From the NCBI GenBank assembly GCA_964596775.1, contig CAZQVN010000037.1, positions 1 through 35,261 on the forward strand: a stretch of 35,261 nt of DNA, given 5' to 3'. The DNA is from CAZQVN01 sp964596775. Lineage in GTDB: Bacteria > Eisenbacteria > RBG-16-71-46 > JABDJR01 > JAWXBZ01. Below are positions 22,420 to 30,225 of this stretch, piece by piece. The notes below the pieces were generated by a model that made no database searches, had not been told where the DNA came from, and was given only the letters and a program-made list of their open reading frames with translations. Position numbers and translations under genes: made by a program. Numbering within the stretch: the stretch's first letter is position 1; every line of letters starts with the position of its first letter.

Positions 22420-23157
22420 ATGGATGACAGTGTCGGAATTCTGGCGGCCCTGACCGCCGGCCTCATCTCTTTCGTCTCTCCCTGCGTGCTTCCGGTCGTG
22501 CCCGCCTACCTGTCCTTCGTCAGCGGGCTGTCGATCGAAGAAATGAGGGCCAGCGGTTCCGACAAGTCGCTGCGGCGGACGATGCTTCTGAACTGCCTGG
22601 CCTTCGTGGCCGGGTTTTCCGCGGTGTTCATCGCTCTCGGCGCCTCGGCAACCTTCGTCGGCGCGTTCCTGAACGAGAACATGCAGATCCTGGCCAAGAT
22701 CGCCGGTGTGGTGATCGTGATTTTCGGCCTGCACACGATCGGGATCTTCAAGATCCCCTTCCTGAACTACGAGAAGCGGTTTCACCAGAACCAGAAGTCG
22801 GCCGGAATGCTCGGCTCGTTCGTCGTGGGGCTGGCGTTCGCGTTCGGCTGGACGCCCTGCATCGGGCCGATTCTCGGCGCGATCCTCGGCGTGGCCAGCA
22901 CCTCGGGGTCCGTGGGCAAGGGGATGATGCTCCTGTCCTTCTACTCGCTGGGTCTCGGCGTTCCGTTCATCCTGGCCGGCCTCAGCGTGGATTCGTTCTT
23001 CCGCTGGTCCGGCAAGGTCAAATCCAACTTCCGCGTGATCGAGATCGTCAGCGGCCTGTTCCTGATCATCGTCGGTCTCATGATTTTCTTCGACAAGTTC
23101 GGCTGGCTGGCCACGCTTCTGTCCCGGATGTTCCCGAAGCTCACGGAAATCGGCTGA
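22420..23157 (+). CDS. ccdA: CcdA-type cytochrome c biogenesis / thiol-disulfide transmembrane reductant carrier
   Basis: This 245-residue inner-membrane protein has six predicted helices. CcdA carries electrons from cytoplasmic thioredoxin to periplasmic thiol proteins. The two redox cysteines sit in the diagnostic motifs FVSPCVLPVVPAYLSF (about residues 15-30) and FGWTPCIGPILGAI (about 144-157). Length and helix layout are normal for CcdA rather than full-length DsbD. The ATG at 22420 lacks a close Shine-Dalgarno; AGAGG lies about 14 bases away. It is followed after 53 bases by a TlpA-like thioredoxin lipoprotein, the usual partner. The pair would keep haem-binding or other periplasmic cysteines reduced. 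A candidate promoter lies just upstream, and a terminator closes the pair at 23840-23875. Confidence 0.93.
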   Translation: MDDSVGILAALTAGLISFVSPCVLPVVPAYLSFVSGLSIEEMRASGSDKSLRRTMLLNCLAFVAGFSAVFIALGASATFVGAFLNENMQILAKIAGVVIVIFGLHTIGIFKIPFLNYEKRFHQNQKSAGMLGSFVVGLAFAFGWTPCIGPILGAILGVASTSGSVGKGMMLLSFYSLGLGVPFILAGLSVDSFFRWSGKVKSNFRVIEIVSGLFLIIVGLMIFFDKFGWLATLLSRMFPKLTEIG

Positions 23158-23210
23158 GCCGTTTCGCCCTTTCCGGCGACGATCGCCGGTTTCGTCAGGA
23201 GGTTTTCTCG

Positions 23211-23804
23211 ATGACATTGAAGAGATGTGCAGCGCTCGGTTTTTCCGTCGTGCTGGGAATGGCCACCCTGTTTGCGGTCGGCGCGTGCAACGCAGAAAAA
23301 GGGGGCGAGGCGAAGGCCTCCGAAACGAAGGCGGCCGAGAAGAAGCCGATCAAGGTCTTCGTCGACACGTCGACGCTCAAGCCGGCCCCCGACTTTGCGG
23401 TGACCGACCTCCAGGGAAACCAGAAGACCATGGCGGATTATGCCGGCAAGATCGTGATCCTCGACTTCTGGGCCACCTGGTGCGGCCCCTGCAAGATGGA
23501 GATTCCGCATTTCATAAAGCTCTACGATGAGTACCGGGCCCAGGGGCTGGAAATCGTGGGCGTATCCCTCGACGCCGGCGGCGCCAAGGACGTGGAACCG
23601 TTTGCCCGCGCGAAGAAGATCAACTACCCGATGCTGCTCGGCAACAACAAGATCGTGAGCGACTACGGCGGAGTACGCGGCATCCCGACGGCTTTCGTGA
23701 TCACGCAGGACGGCAAGATCTACCGCAAGTACGTGGGTTACCGGGCTCCGGACGTCTTCGAGAGCGATATCCGGGCTCTGCTCGGCCTGGGCCCGAAGGG
23801 CTGA
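23211..23804 (+). CDS. TlpA/ResA-like thioredoxin lipoprotein
   Basis: This 197-residue protein starts at ATG 23211, behind a strong AGGAGG. Residues 1-25 form a lipoprotein signal with lipobox VGAC, so Cys26 should be lipidated and the domain held in the periplasm. A charged Lys/Glu/Ala linker (about 28-46) precedes a TlpA/ResA-type thioredoxin fold: FAVTDLQGNQKTM, ILDFWATWCGPCKMEIPHF with the redox pair Cys91/Cys94, then RGIPTAFVI with the cis-proline. It probably takes electrons from the CcdA encoded just upstream and reduces periplasmic disulfides, for example in cytochrome c maturation. No cytochrome or other Ccm gene lies nearby, so the client is unknown. The six-cysteine proteins at 12.0-12.9 kb are possible but untested clients. 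Confidence 0.92.
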   Translation: MTLKRCAALGFSVVLGMATLFAVGACNAEKGGEAKASETKAAEKKPIKVFVDTSTLKPAPDFAVTDLQGNQKTMADYAGKIVILDFWATWCGPCKMEIPHFIKLYDEYRAQGLEIVGVSLDAGGAKDVEPFARAKKINYPMLLGNNKIVSDYGGVRGIPTAFVITQDGKIYRKYVGYRAPDVFESDIRALLGLGPKG

Positions 23805-23839
23805 TCCACGGCCCGCGGATTTCAACACGGTACAACTCG

Positions 23840-23875
23840 TCGGGGCCGGTCTGAACCAGATCGGCCCCGATTTTC
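23840..23875 (+). terminator. Rho-independent terminator after ccdA-tlpA-like unit
   Basis: TCGGGGCCG (23840-23848) pairs with CGGCCCCGA (23862-23870) around a 13-base loop, followed at once by TTTTC. It lies about 35 bases past the lipoprotein stop and ends right at the alternative ATG 23876 of the next gene. That argues for the later start at 23891. Confidence 0.85.
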
Positions 23876-23890
23876 ATGATCGGGGGCGGA

Positions 23891-24199
23891 ATGAGCGAAA
23901 AGAGACGTAAACTCTCCGAGTCGGACATCGCGGAAAGGTTGAAGGCGCTTCCCGGCTGGTCGGTGGCCTCCGGAAAACTCCACCGCGATTACCAGTTCCG
24001 CGATTTCATCGAGGCGTTCGGTTTCCTGACGAGCGCCGCGATCGTCGTCCAGTCGCTCGATCATCACCCGGAGTGGTCCAATGTGTACCACAAGGTGTCG
24101 ATCGACCTGGTCACGCACGACGCGGGCGGGATCACCGGCATGGATTTCGAACTGGCCGGGCGGATGGAAGAGCTGGCGCGCCGGCTGCTGCCGGATTAA
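23891..24199 (+). CDS. Pterin-4a-carbinolamine dehydratase (COG2154 family)
   Basis: This 102-residue cytoplasmic protein is a full-length member of the PCD/DCoH family. Motifs: LPGWSVASGKLHRDYQFRDF, AAIVVQSLDHHPEWSNVYHKVSIDLVTHDAGGIT with the active-site His-His and the later His, then a C-terminal helix. ATG 23891 is preferred because GGGGG sits just upstream and the earlier ATG at 23876 falls at the foot of the preceding terminator. The classical role is recycling 4a-hydroxytetrahydrobiopterin for aromatic amino acid hydroxylases, but none is encoded here. Comparative genomics has suggested that part of this family acts in molybdenum cofactor metabolism. Its position between moaC-mogA-moeA and a molybdenum hydroxylase fits that idea. 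Confidence 0.93.
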   Translation: MSEKRRKLSESDIAERLKALPGWSVASGKLHRDYQFRDFIEAFGFLTSAAIVVQSLDHHPEWSNVYHKVSIDLVTHDAGGITGMDFELAGRMEELARRLLPD

Positions 24200-24239
24200 G
24201 TGCCGGTTGTTTTCTGTGTTCAGAGTCGGAGGAGAAACG

Positions 24240-25505
24240 GTGAACCATAACGGAGTGAACCTGATGCCGGGCCCGGTCGCCCGGGCCGCATGCACAGTGC
24301 TGGTGCTGATCCTGGCGGCAGCCGGAATCCGGCCTGCCGCCGCCGACGTGCTGCCGTCGCTGAAGAACGTGTCGTTCGAGGAAACGACTTCTCCGGCCGC
24401 TCCGGCGAGCGGCGAACCGGCCCTGACCGTCGGGGGCGGCACCGCATGGATGTCGTGGATCGAGAATCCCGAGGGTGGCGTGCCGTCCGTCCGCTTTTCC
24501 CGCTGGGAGGGAACCGCCTGGGCGCCCGCGAAGACGATCGTGTCCGACAAGGACCTGTTCGTGAACTGGGCGGATTTTCCGGGCCTGCTCGTCCTCGCGG
24601 ACGGTACGGTCGTGGCCTCATGGCTGAAGAAAAGCGGCAAGGACGCGTACGCCTACGATGTCTGGATCGCCACGTCGGCGGACGACGGCGTCACATGGAG
24701 CGCTCCCCTGCGCCCGCACAACGACGGCACACAGACGGAACACGGGTTCGTGTCGCTGGCGCCGGATCCGGTCGAGGGGTTCTGGGCGATCTGGCTCGAC
24801 GGTCGCGACTACGCCGTGAAGGGGAAGGAAATCCCGGAAACCCAGATCCGCGCAGCCCTGTGGCGCGAAGGAAAGTTCGGCGCGGAAGTCGTGCTCGACA
24901 GGCGCGTCTGCGACTGCTGCCAGACCGCGGCCGTCCGCACGCTCGAAGGGATGGCCGTGGCCTACCGCGACCGGGGCGACGACAATGTGCGCGACATTTC
25001 CGTGGTGCGCTACGAACGCCGCGTCTGGGAGAAGCCGTTCACGATCCGGAACGACGGCTGGAAGATCGAGGGGTGCCCGGTGAACGGCCCGGCGATGGCG
25101 AACATGGATCGCTATCTCGCGCTGGCGTGGTTCACCGACGCCAACGAAAAGCCGGAAGTGTTCCTGGCGCTGTCCGATTCGTCGTCGTTCGGCCTGTCGC
25201 GCATCGTGAAAGTGGATGACGGCAAGCCGTTCGGTCGGGTCGACGTGGACTGGCTGCCGGACGAAACGGCGATCGTTGTCTGGGCCGAGGAGGTCGGAGG
25301 GGGCGCCGAGATCCGGATGCGTCGCGTCGGGCTCGACGGGGCGATGCTGGACCACCGGACGCTGACGCCCACGTCGGCCGGACGCAACAGCGGCTTTCCG
25401 CGGCTCGCCGTCCAGGGCGTGAACATCTGGATGGCCTGGACGGATGTGTCGGCGAAGCCGGCGCGGGTGCGGGTGGGGCGGCTGGATCTGACGAAGGCGG
25501 AGTAG
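24240..25505 (+). CDS. Exported sialidase-superfamily (BNR/Asp-box) protein with CxCC motif
   Basis: The start is GTG 24240, supported by GGAGGAG five bases upstream; the frame runs further up but overlaps the pterin dehydratase. The 421-residue product has a signal peptide (about 1-36, ending AAADV). Several blades follow, in the style of a six-bladed sialidase propeller, with one clear Asp-box, SADDGVTWS (145-153). An unusual cysteine cluster, CDCCQT, lies at 224-229 and is followed by AYRDRGDDNVRDISVVRYE, a segment I associate with an uncharacterised group of exported sialidase-fold proteins. The arginine triad and catalytic Tyr of true sialidases cannot be assigned by eye, so enzymatic activity is open. 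It lacks the FlgD-type C-terminal module of other exported proteins in the window. Confidence 0.75.
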   Translation: MNHNGVNLMPGPVARAACTVLVLILAAAGIRPAAADVLPSLKNVSFEETTSPAAPASGEPALTVGGGTAWMSWIENPEGGVPSVRFSRWEGTAWAPAKTIVSDKDLFVNWADFPGLLVLADGTVVASWLKKSGKDAYAYDVWIATSADDGVTWSAPLRPHNDGTQTEHGFVSLAPDPVEGFWAIWLDGRDYAVKGKEIPETQIRAALWREGKFGAEVVLDRRVCDCCQTAAVRTLEGMAVAYRDRGDDNVRDISVVRYERRVWEKPFTIRNDGWKIEGCPVNGPAMANMDRYLALAWFTDANEKPEVFLALSDSSSFGLSRIVKVDDGKPFGRVDVDWLPDETAIVVWAEEVGGGAEIRMRRVGLDGAMLDHRTLTPTSAGRNSGFPRLAVQGVNIWMAWTDVSAKPARVRVGRLDLTKAE

Positions 25506-25524
25506 CGGGCGCCGCCCCCGGGGG

Positions 25525-26358
25525 TTATCGACTCCCGATTTCGCTCTTCAGAAGCGCCGCGAACACCTTCCGCCGGTAGGTGGCCGTCGACCGGATGTCG
25601 TCGATCGGTTTCACCTCCGCGGCGATCGCCGCATCCAGTTCCGCGGCGCTGCCGCCGCGATCCAGCACCGCCTCGATGCCGGTGTAGCGGATGACGAACG
25701 GGGCGAGGCTGATGCCGGCCACCCGGTGCGATCCGTCGGCGCGTTGCAGAAAGGCCAGGCCTATCTTCGTGATGGCCTGGGCGCGCCGCGTGCCGACCTT
25801 GTGGAACGCGTGCTTCCGGTCCGGCTCCTGGAGCGGGAGGCGGATCGCCGATATGTACTCGCCGGGGCGCAGATCCATCTTCTTGTACCCGGTGAAGAAG
25901 CCGTGCAGCGGTGCCGTGCGCGTTCCGGCCTTCGAGACGAGAACGACTTCCGCGTCGTAGCAGAGCAGCGCCGCCACGCCGTCCGCCGCCGGCGAACCGT
26001 TCGCGATGTTGCCGGCCCAGGTGCCGCGGCTCTGGATCTGGACGGCGCCGACCGTCCGCGCCGCCTCCTCGAGAAGCGGAAACCGGCGGACGACCTCGAC
26101 GTTGCGCCGAACATCCCAGAGCGTGGCGAGCGCGCCGATCTCAACCTGCTTTTCCTCGACCCGGATGGTGCGGAGTTCGCCCGCGAGACCGGACAGATCG
26201 ACGTAGCTTTCCGCCGCCGCAAAACCGGCCTCGAGCCGCACCATGACATCGGTGCCGCCGGCGATCGGCCGGGCGCCGGGATGAGCGGCCAGCTGTTCCG
26301 CGAGTTCCCGCGTGGAACGGGGCCGGACGGCGTCGATGGCGCCGAGGAGGCCTCTCAC
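25525..26358 (-). CDS. Molybdenum hydroxylase FAD-binding subunit (XdhB/CoxM type)
   Basis: This 277-residue subunit carries FAD and passes electrons from the iron-sulfur centres to the acceptor. The start is GTG 26358, overlapping the previous stop by four bases (GTGA); an upstream extension of the frame is antiparallel noise. Motifs typical of the family: ARPIAGGTDVMVRLEAG at about 25-40 (FAD pyrophosphate loop), QIQSRGTWAGNIANGSPAADGVAALLCYDAEVVLV (second FAD loop), and GEYISAIRLP. The CO dehydrogenase C-terminal domain is present (KVGTRRAQAITKIGLAF). It is last in the large-2Fe2S-FAD gene order. It ends tail-to-tail with the BNR-type gene, with 19 bases between stops. Confidence 0.92.
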   Translation of the reverse strand: MRGLLGAIDAVRPRSTRELAEQLAAHPGARPIAGGTDVMVRLEAGFAAAESYVDLSGLAGELRTIRVEEKQVEIGALATLWDVRRNVEVVRRFPLLEEAARTVGAVQIQSRGTWAGNIANGSPAADGVAALLCYDAEVVLVSKAGTRTAPLHGFFTGYKKMDLRPGEYISAIRLPLQEPDRKHAFHKVGTRRAQAITKIGLAFLQRADGSHRVAGISLAPFVIRYTGIEAVLDRGGSAAELDAAIAAEVKPIDDIRSTATYRRKVFAALLKSEIGSR

Positions 26359-26867
26359 GAGCCCCCGCCCGTCGATGCGCCGGCGTTCTTGATCGCTTCC
26401 TCCACGCTCTTCACGATCAGGTCGTAGCCGGTACAGCGGCAGAGGTTGCCGGCCAGGAGATCGCGGAGTGTGATCCCCTGGTCCAGGCCGCCGGCCGGCA
26501 GCTCGGCGCGATGTTCCATCACCCAGGTTGCGGCCATGATCATCCCCGGCGTGCAGATGCCGCACTGGGCGCCGCCATGATCGCAGAACGCCCGCTGGAC
26601 CGCGGCGCCGAGCGGGCGGTCGGCGGCCGCCTCGATGGTGGTGACTTCGGCTCCCTCGGCCTGGAGGACCGGGATGATGCAGGAATTGACGAGCTCGCCG
26701 TTCAGGAAGACGCTGCAGGCGCCGCACTCCCCCTCGCCGCACCCCTCCTTGGAGCCGGTCAGTTCGAAATCCTCGCGGATCACGTCGAGCAGCCGCCGGA
26801 ACGGGCGCGTTTCGAGGGAGACATCGCGGCCGTTCAGGCGGAACGCCACCGTCGACTTATCCGCCAT
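26355..26867 (-). CDS. Molybdenum hydroxylase 2Fe-2S subunit (XdhC/CoxS type)
   Basis: This 170-residue subunit carries two [2Fe-2S] clusters. The plant-ferredoxin-type cluster is bound by Cys43, Cys48, Cys51 and Cys63 (CGEGECGACSVFLNGELVNSC). The second is bound by Cys102, Cys105, Cys143 and Cys145 (QCGICTPGMIM and NLCRCTGYDLI). All eight ligands are present. It relays electrons from the Mo centre in the large subunit to FAD. Its ATG lies 11 bases inside the large-subunit gene, and its stop overlaps the FAD-subunit start by four bases, so the three are one operon. The C-terminus ends in a short Gly/Ser tail. Confidence 0.95.
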   Translation of the reverse strand: MADKSTVAFRLNGRDVSLETRPFRRLLDVIREDFELTGSKEGCGEGECGACSVFLNGELVNSCIIPVLQAEGAEVTTIEAAADRPLGAAVQRAFCDHGGAQCGICTPGMIMAATWVMEHRAELPAGGLDQGITLRDLLAGNLCRCTGYDLIVKSVEEAIKNAGASTGGGS

Positions 26868-29166
26868 CCGCGACCTCCGACAGTTCGAGCAGCGTCTCCG
26901 GCAGGCAGGGAACCCGCGTCACGTTGACGTTCAGCGCCGCCGCGATCGCGTTGGCCACCGCCGGGGCCGGGCCGTCCATCGGGAGCTCGCCGATCCCCTT
27001 GGCGCCGAGCGGGCCGTGCTCGTAGGGCGCCTCCGAAAAGAGAACCCGGATCGGCGGAACATCCACGAACGTGGGGATGGCGTAGGTGGAGAGCGCGGCG
27101 TTCTTCACCGCCCCGTTCTCGTAGACGACGTGCTCGCAGAGCGCCCAGCCGAGCCCCTGGACCACGCCCCCCTGGATCTGCCCCTCGGCCAGGACCGGGT
27201 GGAGCACATGTCCCACTTCCTGGTTGGCCACGAAGTTCACGACGCGCGTTTCGCAGGAGCGCAGGTCCACCTCGACCTCGCAGCCGTACACGGCCCACGC
27301 GTAGGTGGCGTAGGCGTCGCCGCGGTAGTTCTTTTCGTCCCACTCCACGAACGCCGGTTTTTCGTACAGGCTTCTGCCGACCGGGTGTTCGCCCCGGGCG
27401 AGAGCGGCGCGGGCGGCCCGGCGGAAGGCTTCGCCCTTGAGGGGCGGGGCGGCGGTCGAAAGCGGTTCGGTTGCTCCGCCGTCCGGCGGCGTTTCGACGG
27501 CTTCCTCAGCGGCCTTGAGCTTCATCGCGAGGTCCAGGCACGCCTTTTCCACGAGATGCCCCACGACCATCGCCGTGCGCGACGCCACCGTCGGTCCGGA
27601 GTCGGGCACGCGCGACGTGTCCGGGTTGGCCACGCGGATCTCGGACACGTCGAGGCCGAGTGCGGCGGCGGCGATCACCGAAAAGACCGTGATCGTTCCC
27701 TGGCCGATTTCCGTGTTCGAGGACAGCACCTCCACGATGCCGTCCTCGGCGAGGCGGGCGCCGACCGTGGAGGCCAGCCGCTCCTCGCCGGAGCCGGTGA
27801 AGCCGGCGCCGTGGTAGAACGCGCTGTAGCCGAGCGCCCGGCGCGTGTGCGCCGACCGCGCGTTGAACGCGGCGATCTCCCGTTCCCGTTCATCGCCGCC
27901 GAGCGCCTCGCGGGTGGCCGCGGCCAGTCCCGGCAGATCCACTTCGTCGCGGACGACCTGGCCGGTGGCCATGATGCCGCCGGTCTTCAGGTAATTCCGG
28001 GCCCGGAATTCCAGCGGGTCGAGTCCGAGCCTTCCGGCCAGCCGGTCCATCTGCCGCTCGACGGCAAAGATCGTCTGCGGCGCGCCGAACCCGCGGAAGG
28101 CGCCGTGCGGCGGCGTGTTCGTCAGCACCGCCCGGGCGCGGATCAGGATGTTCGGGCATTCGTAGGGCCCGGCCGCGTGCAGCGCTCCGCGCGACAGCAC
28201 CACCGACGAGAGCGTGGCGTAGGCGCCGCCGTCCATGAGGATGTCGATTTCGAGGGCCGTGAGCTTTCCGTCGCGGGTGACGCCGGCCTTGACGTTCGTG
28301 ACGCAGGGATGGCGCTTCGTGGTGGCCAGGATGTCCTCGTAGCGGTCGTAGACGATCTTGACCGGCTTTCCGCTCTTCAGGGCGAGCAGCGCGGCGTGTC
28401 CGGCGATCATCGAGGGGTACTCCTCCTTGCCGCCGAAGCCGCCGCCGGTCGTCGTCTGCACGACGCGCAGCTGCTCCTTCGTGATGCCGAGCAGGTGCGT
28501 GACCGCCTTCACGACATAGTAGGGGCACTGCAGCGACCCGAAGATCTCGATGCCGTTTCCTTCCGGGGCGGGCCGGGCGATCATCCCCTGCGGCTCGATG
28601 TACGCCTGTTCCTGGGCGCCGGTTTCGAACGCGTCGTCGAGGATCAGGTCGGAGGCTTCGAACCCCGCTTCCGCATCCCCCTTCTCGATGCGGATCGTGT
28701 GGAACGTGTTGTCGTCGCCGTACTGCCTGAACTCGGGACGGCGGCTCGAGCGCATGTCGAGGCAGGCCGGCTCCTCCTCGTACTCGATCGTGATCGCCGC
28801 CTCGGCCCGGATCAGCATCTCCCGGTCCGGGTGCGCGAGGAGGAGGACCGGCTCCGCGTGGTGCCGGACGACGCCGTCGGCCAGGAACGGCTGGTCGGTG
28901 GTGATCAGCAGGACCTCGTTCCTTCCCGGGATGTCCTTCGCGGTGACGATCGTGAATTCGTCCCAGGGGATCGACGGGTCGAAGGCGATGTTCGTGATCC
29001 GGCCGCGGGGCACGGTGGACCGGATCGTCCGGCCGTGGAGCAGTCCCGGAAACGTGATGTCGTCGATGTAGCGGGCCGCGCCCGTCACCTTGTCGCGACC
29101 GTCGAGGCGCGACGGCGCGGGTCGGGGCGCTTCCGGCTTTCCGGTGACGGGGGTGGTGGCGGGCAT
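26857..29166 (-). CDS. Molybdenum hydroxylase large subunit (xanthine dehydrogenase family)
   Basis: This 769-residue subunit binds the molybdopterin cofactor and hydroxylates the substrate. Landmarks: LDGRDKVTGAARYIDDI at the N-terminus, QTTTGGGFGGKEEYPS (241-249 contains the GGGFGGKEE loop), GAFRGFGAPQTIFAVE (the FRGFG arginine at about 358), and the catalytic glutamate in GIGELP at about 727. It lacks the AYRCSFR active loop of CO dehydrogenase, so CoxL is excluded. The Glu/Arg pair resembles purine-oxidising xanthine dehydrogenases, but aldehyde, nicotinate or other heteroaromatic substrates remain possible. It is first in the operon, divergent from a CDF exporter across 65 bases that contain a palindrome pair. 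Cofactor genes moaC, mogA, moeA and mobA are nearby. Confidence 0.93.
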   Translation of the reverse strand: MPATTPVTGKPEAPRPAPSRLDGRDKVTGAARYIDDITFPGLLHGRTIRSTVPRGRITNIAFDPSIPWDEFTIVTAKDIPGRNEVLLITTDQPFLADGVVRHHAEPVLLLAHPDREMLIRAEAAITIEYEEEPACLDMRSSRRPEFRQYGDDNTFHTIRIEKGDAEAGFEASDLILDDAFETGAQEQAYIEPQGMIARPAPEGNGIEIFGSLQCPYYVVKAVTHLLGITKEQLRVVQTTTGGGFGGKEEYPSMIAGHAALLALKSGKPVKIVYDRYEDILATTKRHPCVTNVKAGVTRDGKLTALEIDILMDGGAYATLSSVVLSRGALHAAGPYECPNILIRARAVLTNTPPHGAFRGFGAPQTIFAVERQMDRLAGRLGLDPLEFRARNYLKTGGIMATGQVVRDEVDLPGLAAATREALGGDEREREIAAFNARSAHTRRALGYSAFYHGAGFTGSGEERLASTVGARLAEDGIVEVLSSNTEIGQGTITVFSVIAAAALGLDVSEIRVANPDTSRVPDSGPTVASRTAMVVGHLVEKACLDLAMKLKAAEEAVETPPDGGATEPLSTAAPPLKGEAFRRAARAALARGEHPVGRSLYEKPAFVEWDEKNYRGDAYATYAWAVYGCEVEVDLRSCETRVVNFVANQEVGHVLHPVLAEGQIQGGVVQGLGWALCEHVVYENGAVKNAALSTYAIPTFVDVPPIRVLFSEAPYEHGPLGAKGIGELPMDGPAPAVANAIAAALNVNVTRVPCLPETLLELSEVADGG

Positions 29167-29188
29167 GCGCGGAGTTTACCATCAGCGG

Positions 29189-29217
29189 CGGACCGGTCCG
29201 AAGGGGACCGGTCCGAA
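29189..29217. promoter_or_regulatory. Paired palindromes / hairpin between hydroxylase operon and CDF exporter
   Basis: The perfect 10-base palindrome GGACCGGTCC occurs twice (29190-29199 and 29205-29214), each followed by GAA, with a 15-base period. Because each is self-complementary, the pair also forms an 11-bp hairpin (CGGACCGGTCC / GGACCGGTCCG, loop GAAGG). It lies in the 65-base gap between two divergent starts, where an operator or shared attenuator would be placed. No T-run follows on either strand. Confidence 0.6.
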
Positions 29218-29231
29218 TTCGACGGAGCCTC

Positions 29232-30191
29232 ATGGGTCATACGCACCAGCACGATCACGGTGATTCCTTCCGACGGGTGAGCCGCGCCTTTGCCGTGGGC
29301 GTCGTCCTGAACGTCCTGTTCGTCGTCATCGAGGCCGCGTTCGGGTTCCTGTCCGGGTCGCTGGCGTTGCTCGCCGACGCGGGTCACAACCTGAGCGACG
29401 TGCTGAGCCTCCTGCTCGCCTGGGGCGCCCACGCCCTGTCGCGGCGCCGCCCCACGCAGCGCCGGACGTACGGCTACCGGAGCACGTCGATCCTCGCGGC
29501 GCTTCTCAATGCCCTGATCCTCGTGGTGGCGGTGGGCGCCATCGCCTGGGAGGCGGTGCGCCGTTTCGGCAATCCGCAACCGGTGCCCGCGATGACGGTG
29601 ATCGTGGTGGCCGCGATCGGGCTGGTCATCAACGGGGTCACGGCCTGGCTGTTCTTCGAGGGGCGGAAGCGGGACTTGAACCTCCGCGGCGCCTACCTGC
29701 ACATGGCCGCCGACGCCGGCGTGTCGGCGGGCGTGGTCGCGGCCGGAGCGCTGATCGCCGCAACCGGGTTTGCCTGGATCGATCCGGTCACGAGTCTCGT
29801 GATCGCCGCGGTGATCCTCATCGGCACCTGGGGGCTTCTCCGCGATTCGGTGGACCTGGCGCTGCACGCCGTGCCTCCGGGGATCGATCCGGCTGCGGTC
29901 GAGGCCTACCTGGCCGGCCTGCCGGGGGTCACCGGCGTGCACGATCTCCACATCTGGGGGATGAGCACGACGGACAGCGCACTGACCGCGCACATCGTCA
30001 AGCCGGATCCGGCCGACGACGATCTCCTGCTGCAGAGGATCGCTCATGAGCTGCACGAACGGTTCGGCATCGAGCACATGACGGTGCAGTGGGAGCGAAC
30101 GGATTTGCCGCGGCCCTGCGTCGGGTGCGAAGCGGAGGAAGCGGGTCCGGCGGATCGCGCGGGCGGATCCGGGAAGGCGATGAGCCGATGA
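29232..30191 (+). CDS. CDF-family divalent metal cation exporter (CzcD/ZitB-like)
   Basis: This 319-residue inner-membrane cation diffusion facilitator exports Zn2+ or similar ions in exchange for protons. It begins with a His-rich tail (GHTHQHDHGD) and has six helices. The metal-site pairs are LLADAGHNLSDVLSL in helix 2 (HxxxD) and YLHMAADAGVSAGVV in helix 5 (HxxxD), the pattern of Zn/Co/Cd members. A cytoplasmic ferredoxin-like domain carries GVHDLHIWGMS and a C-terminal CVGC pair. GGAG lies just before the ATG. It is divergent from the hydroxylase operon and 34 bases upstream of mobA. The position suggests co-regulation with molybdenum-enzyme genes, but a molybdate transport role is not expected of this family. 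Confidence 0.94.
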   Translation: MGHTHQHDHGDSFRRVSRAFAVGVVLNVLFVVIEAAFGFLSGSLALLADAGHNLSDVLSLLLAWGAHALSRRRPTQRRTYGYRSTSILAALLNALILVVAVGAIAWEAVRRFGNPQPVPAMTVIVVAAIGLVINGVTAWLFFEGRKRDLNLRGAYLHMAADAGVSAGVVAAGALIAATGFAWIDPVTSLVIAAVILIGTWGLLRDSVDLALHAVPPGIDPAAVEAYLAGLPGVTGVHDLHIWGMSTTDSALTAHIVKPDPADDDLLLQRIAHELHERFGIEHMTVQWERTDLPRPCVGCEAEEAGPADRAGGSGKAMSR

Positions 30192-30225
30192 CCGGCGGTC
30201 GCGGCGGCCGCTTGGATGCGCCGGG

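Noticed and set aside
25525..29166. Aerobic CO dehydrogenase (coxMSL)
   Set aside because: The large subunit lacks the AYRCSFR active-site loop and instead has xanthine-dehydrogenase-type FRGFG.
26635..29280. 881-codon plus-strand open frame
   Set aside because: It is antisense to the molybdenum hydroxylase large and 2Fe-2S subunits and has no family resemblance.
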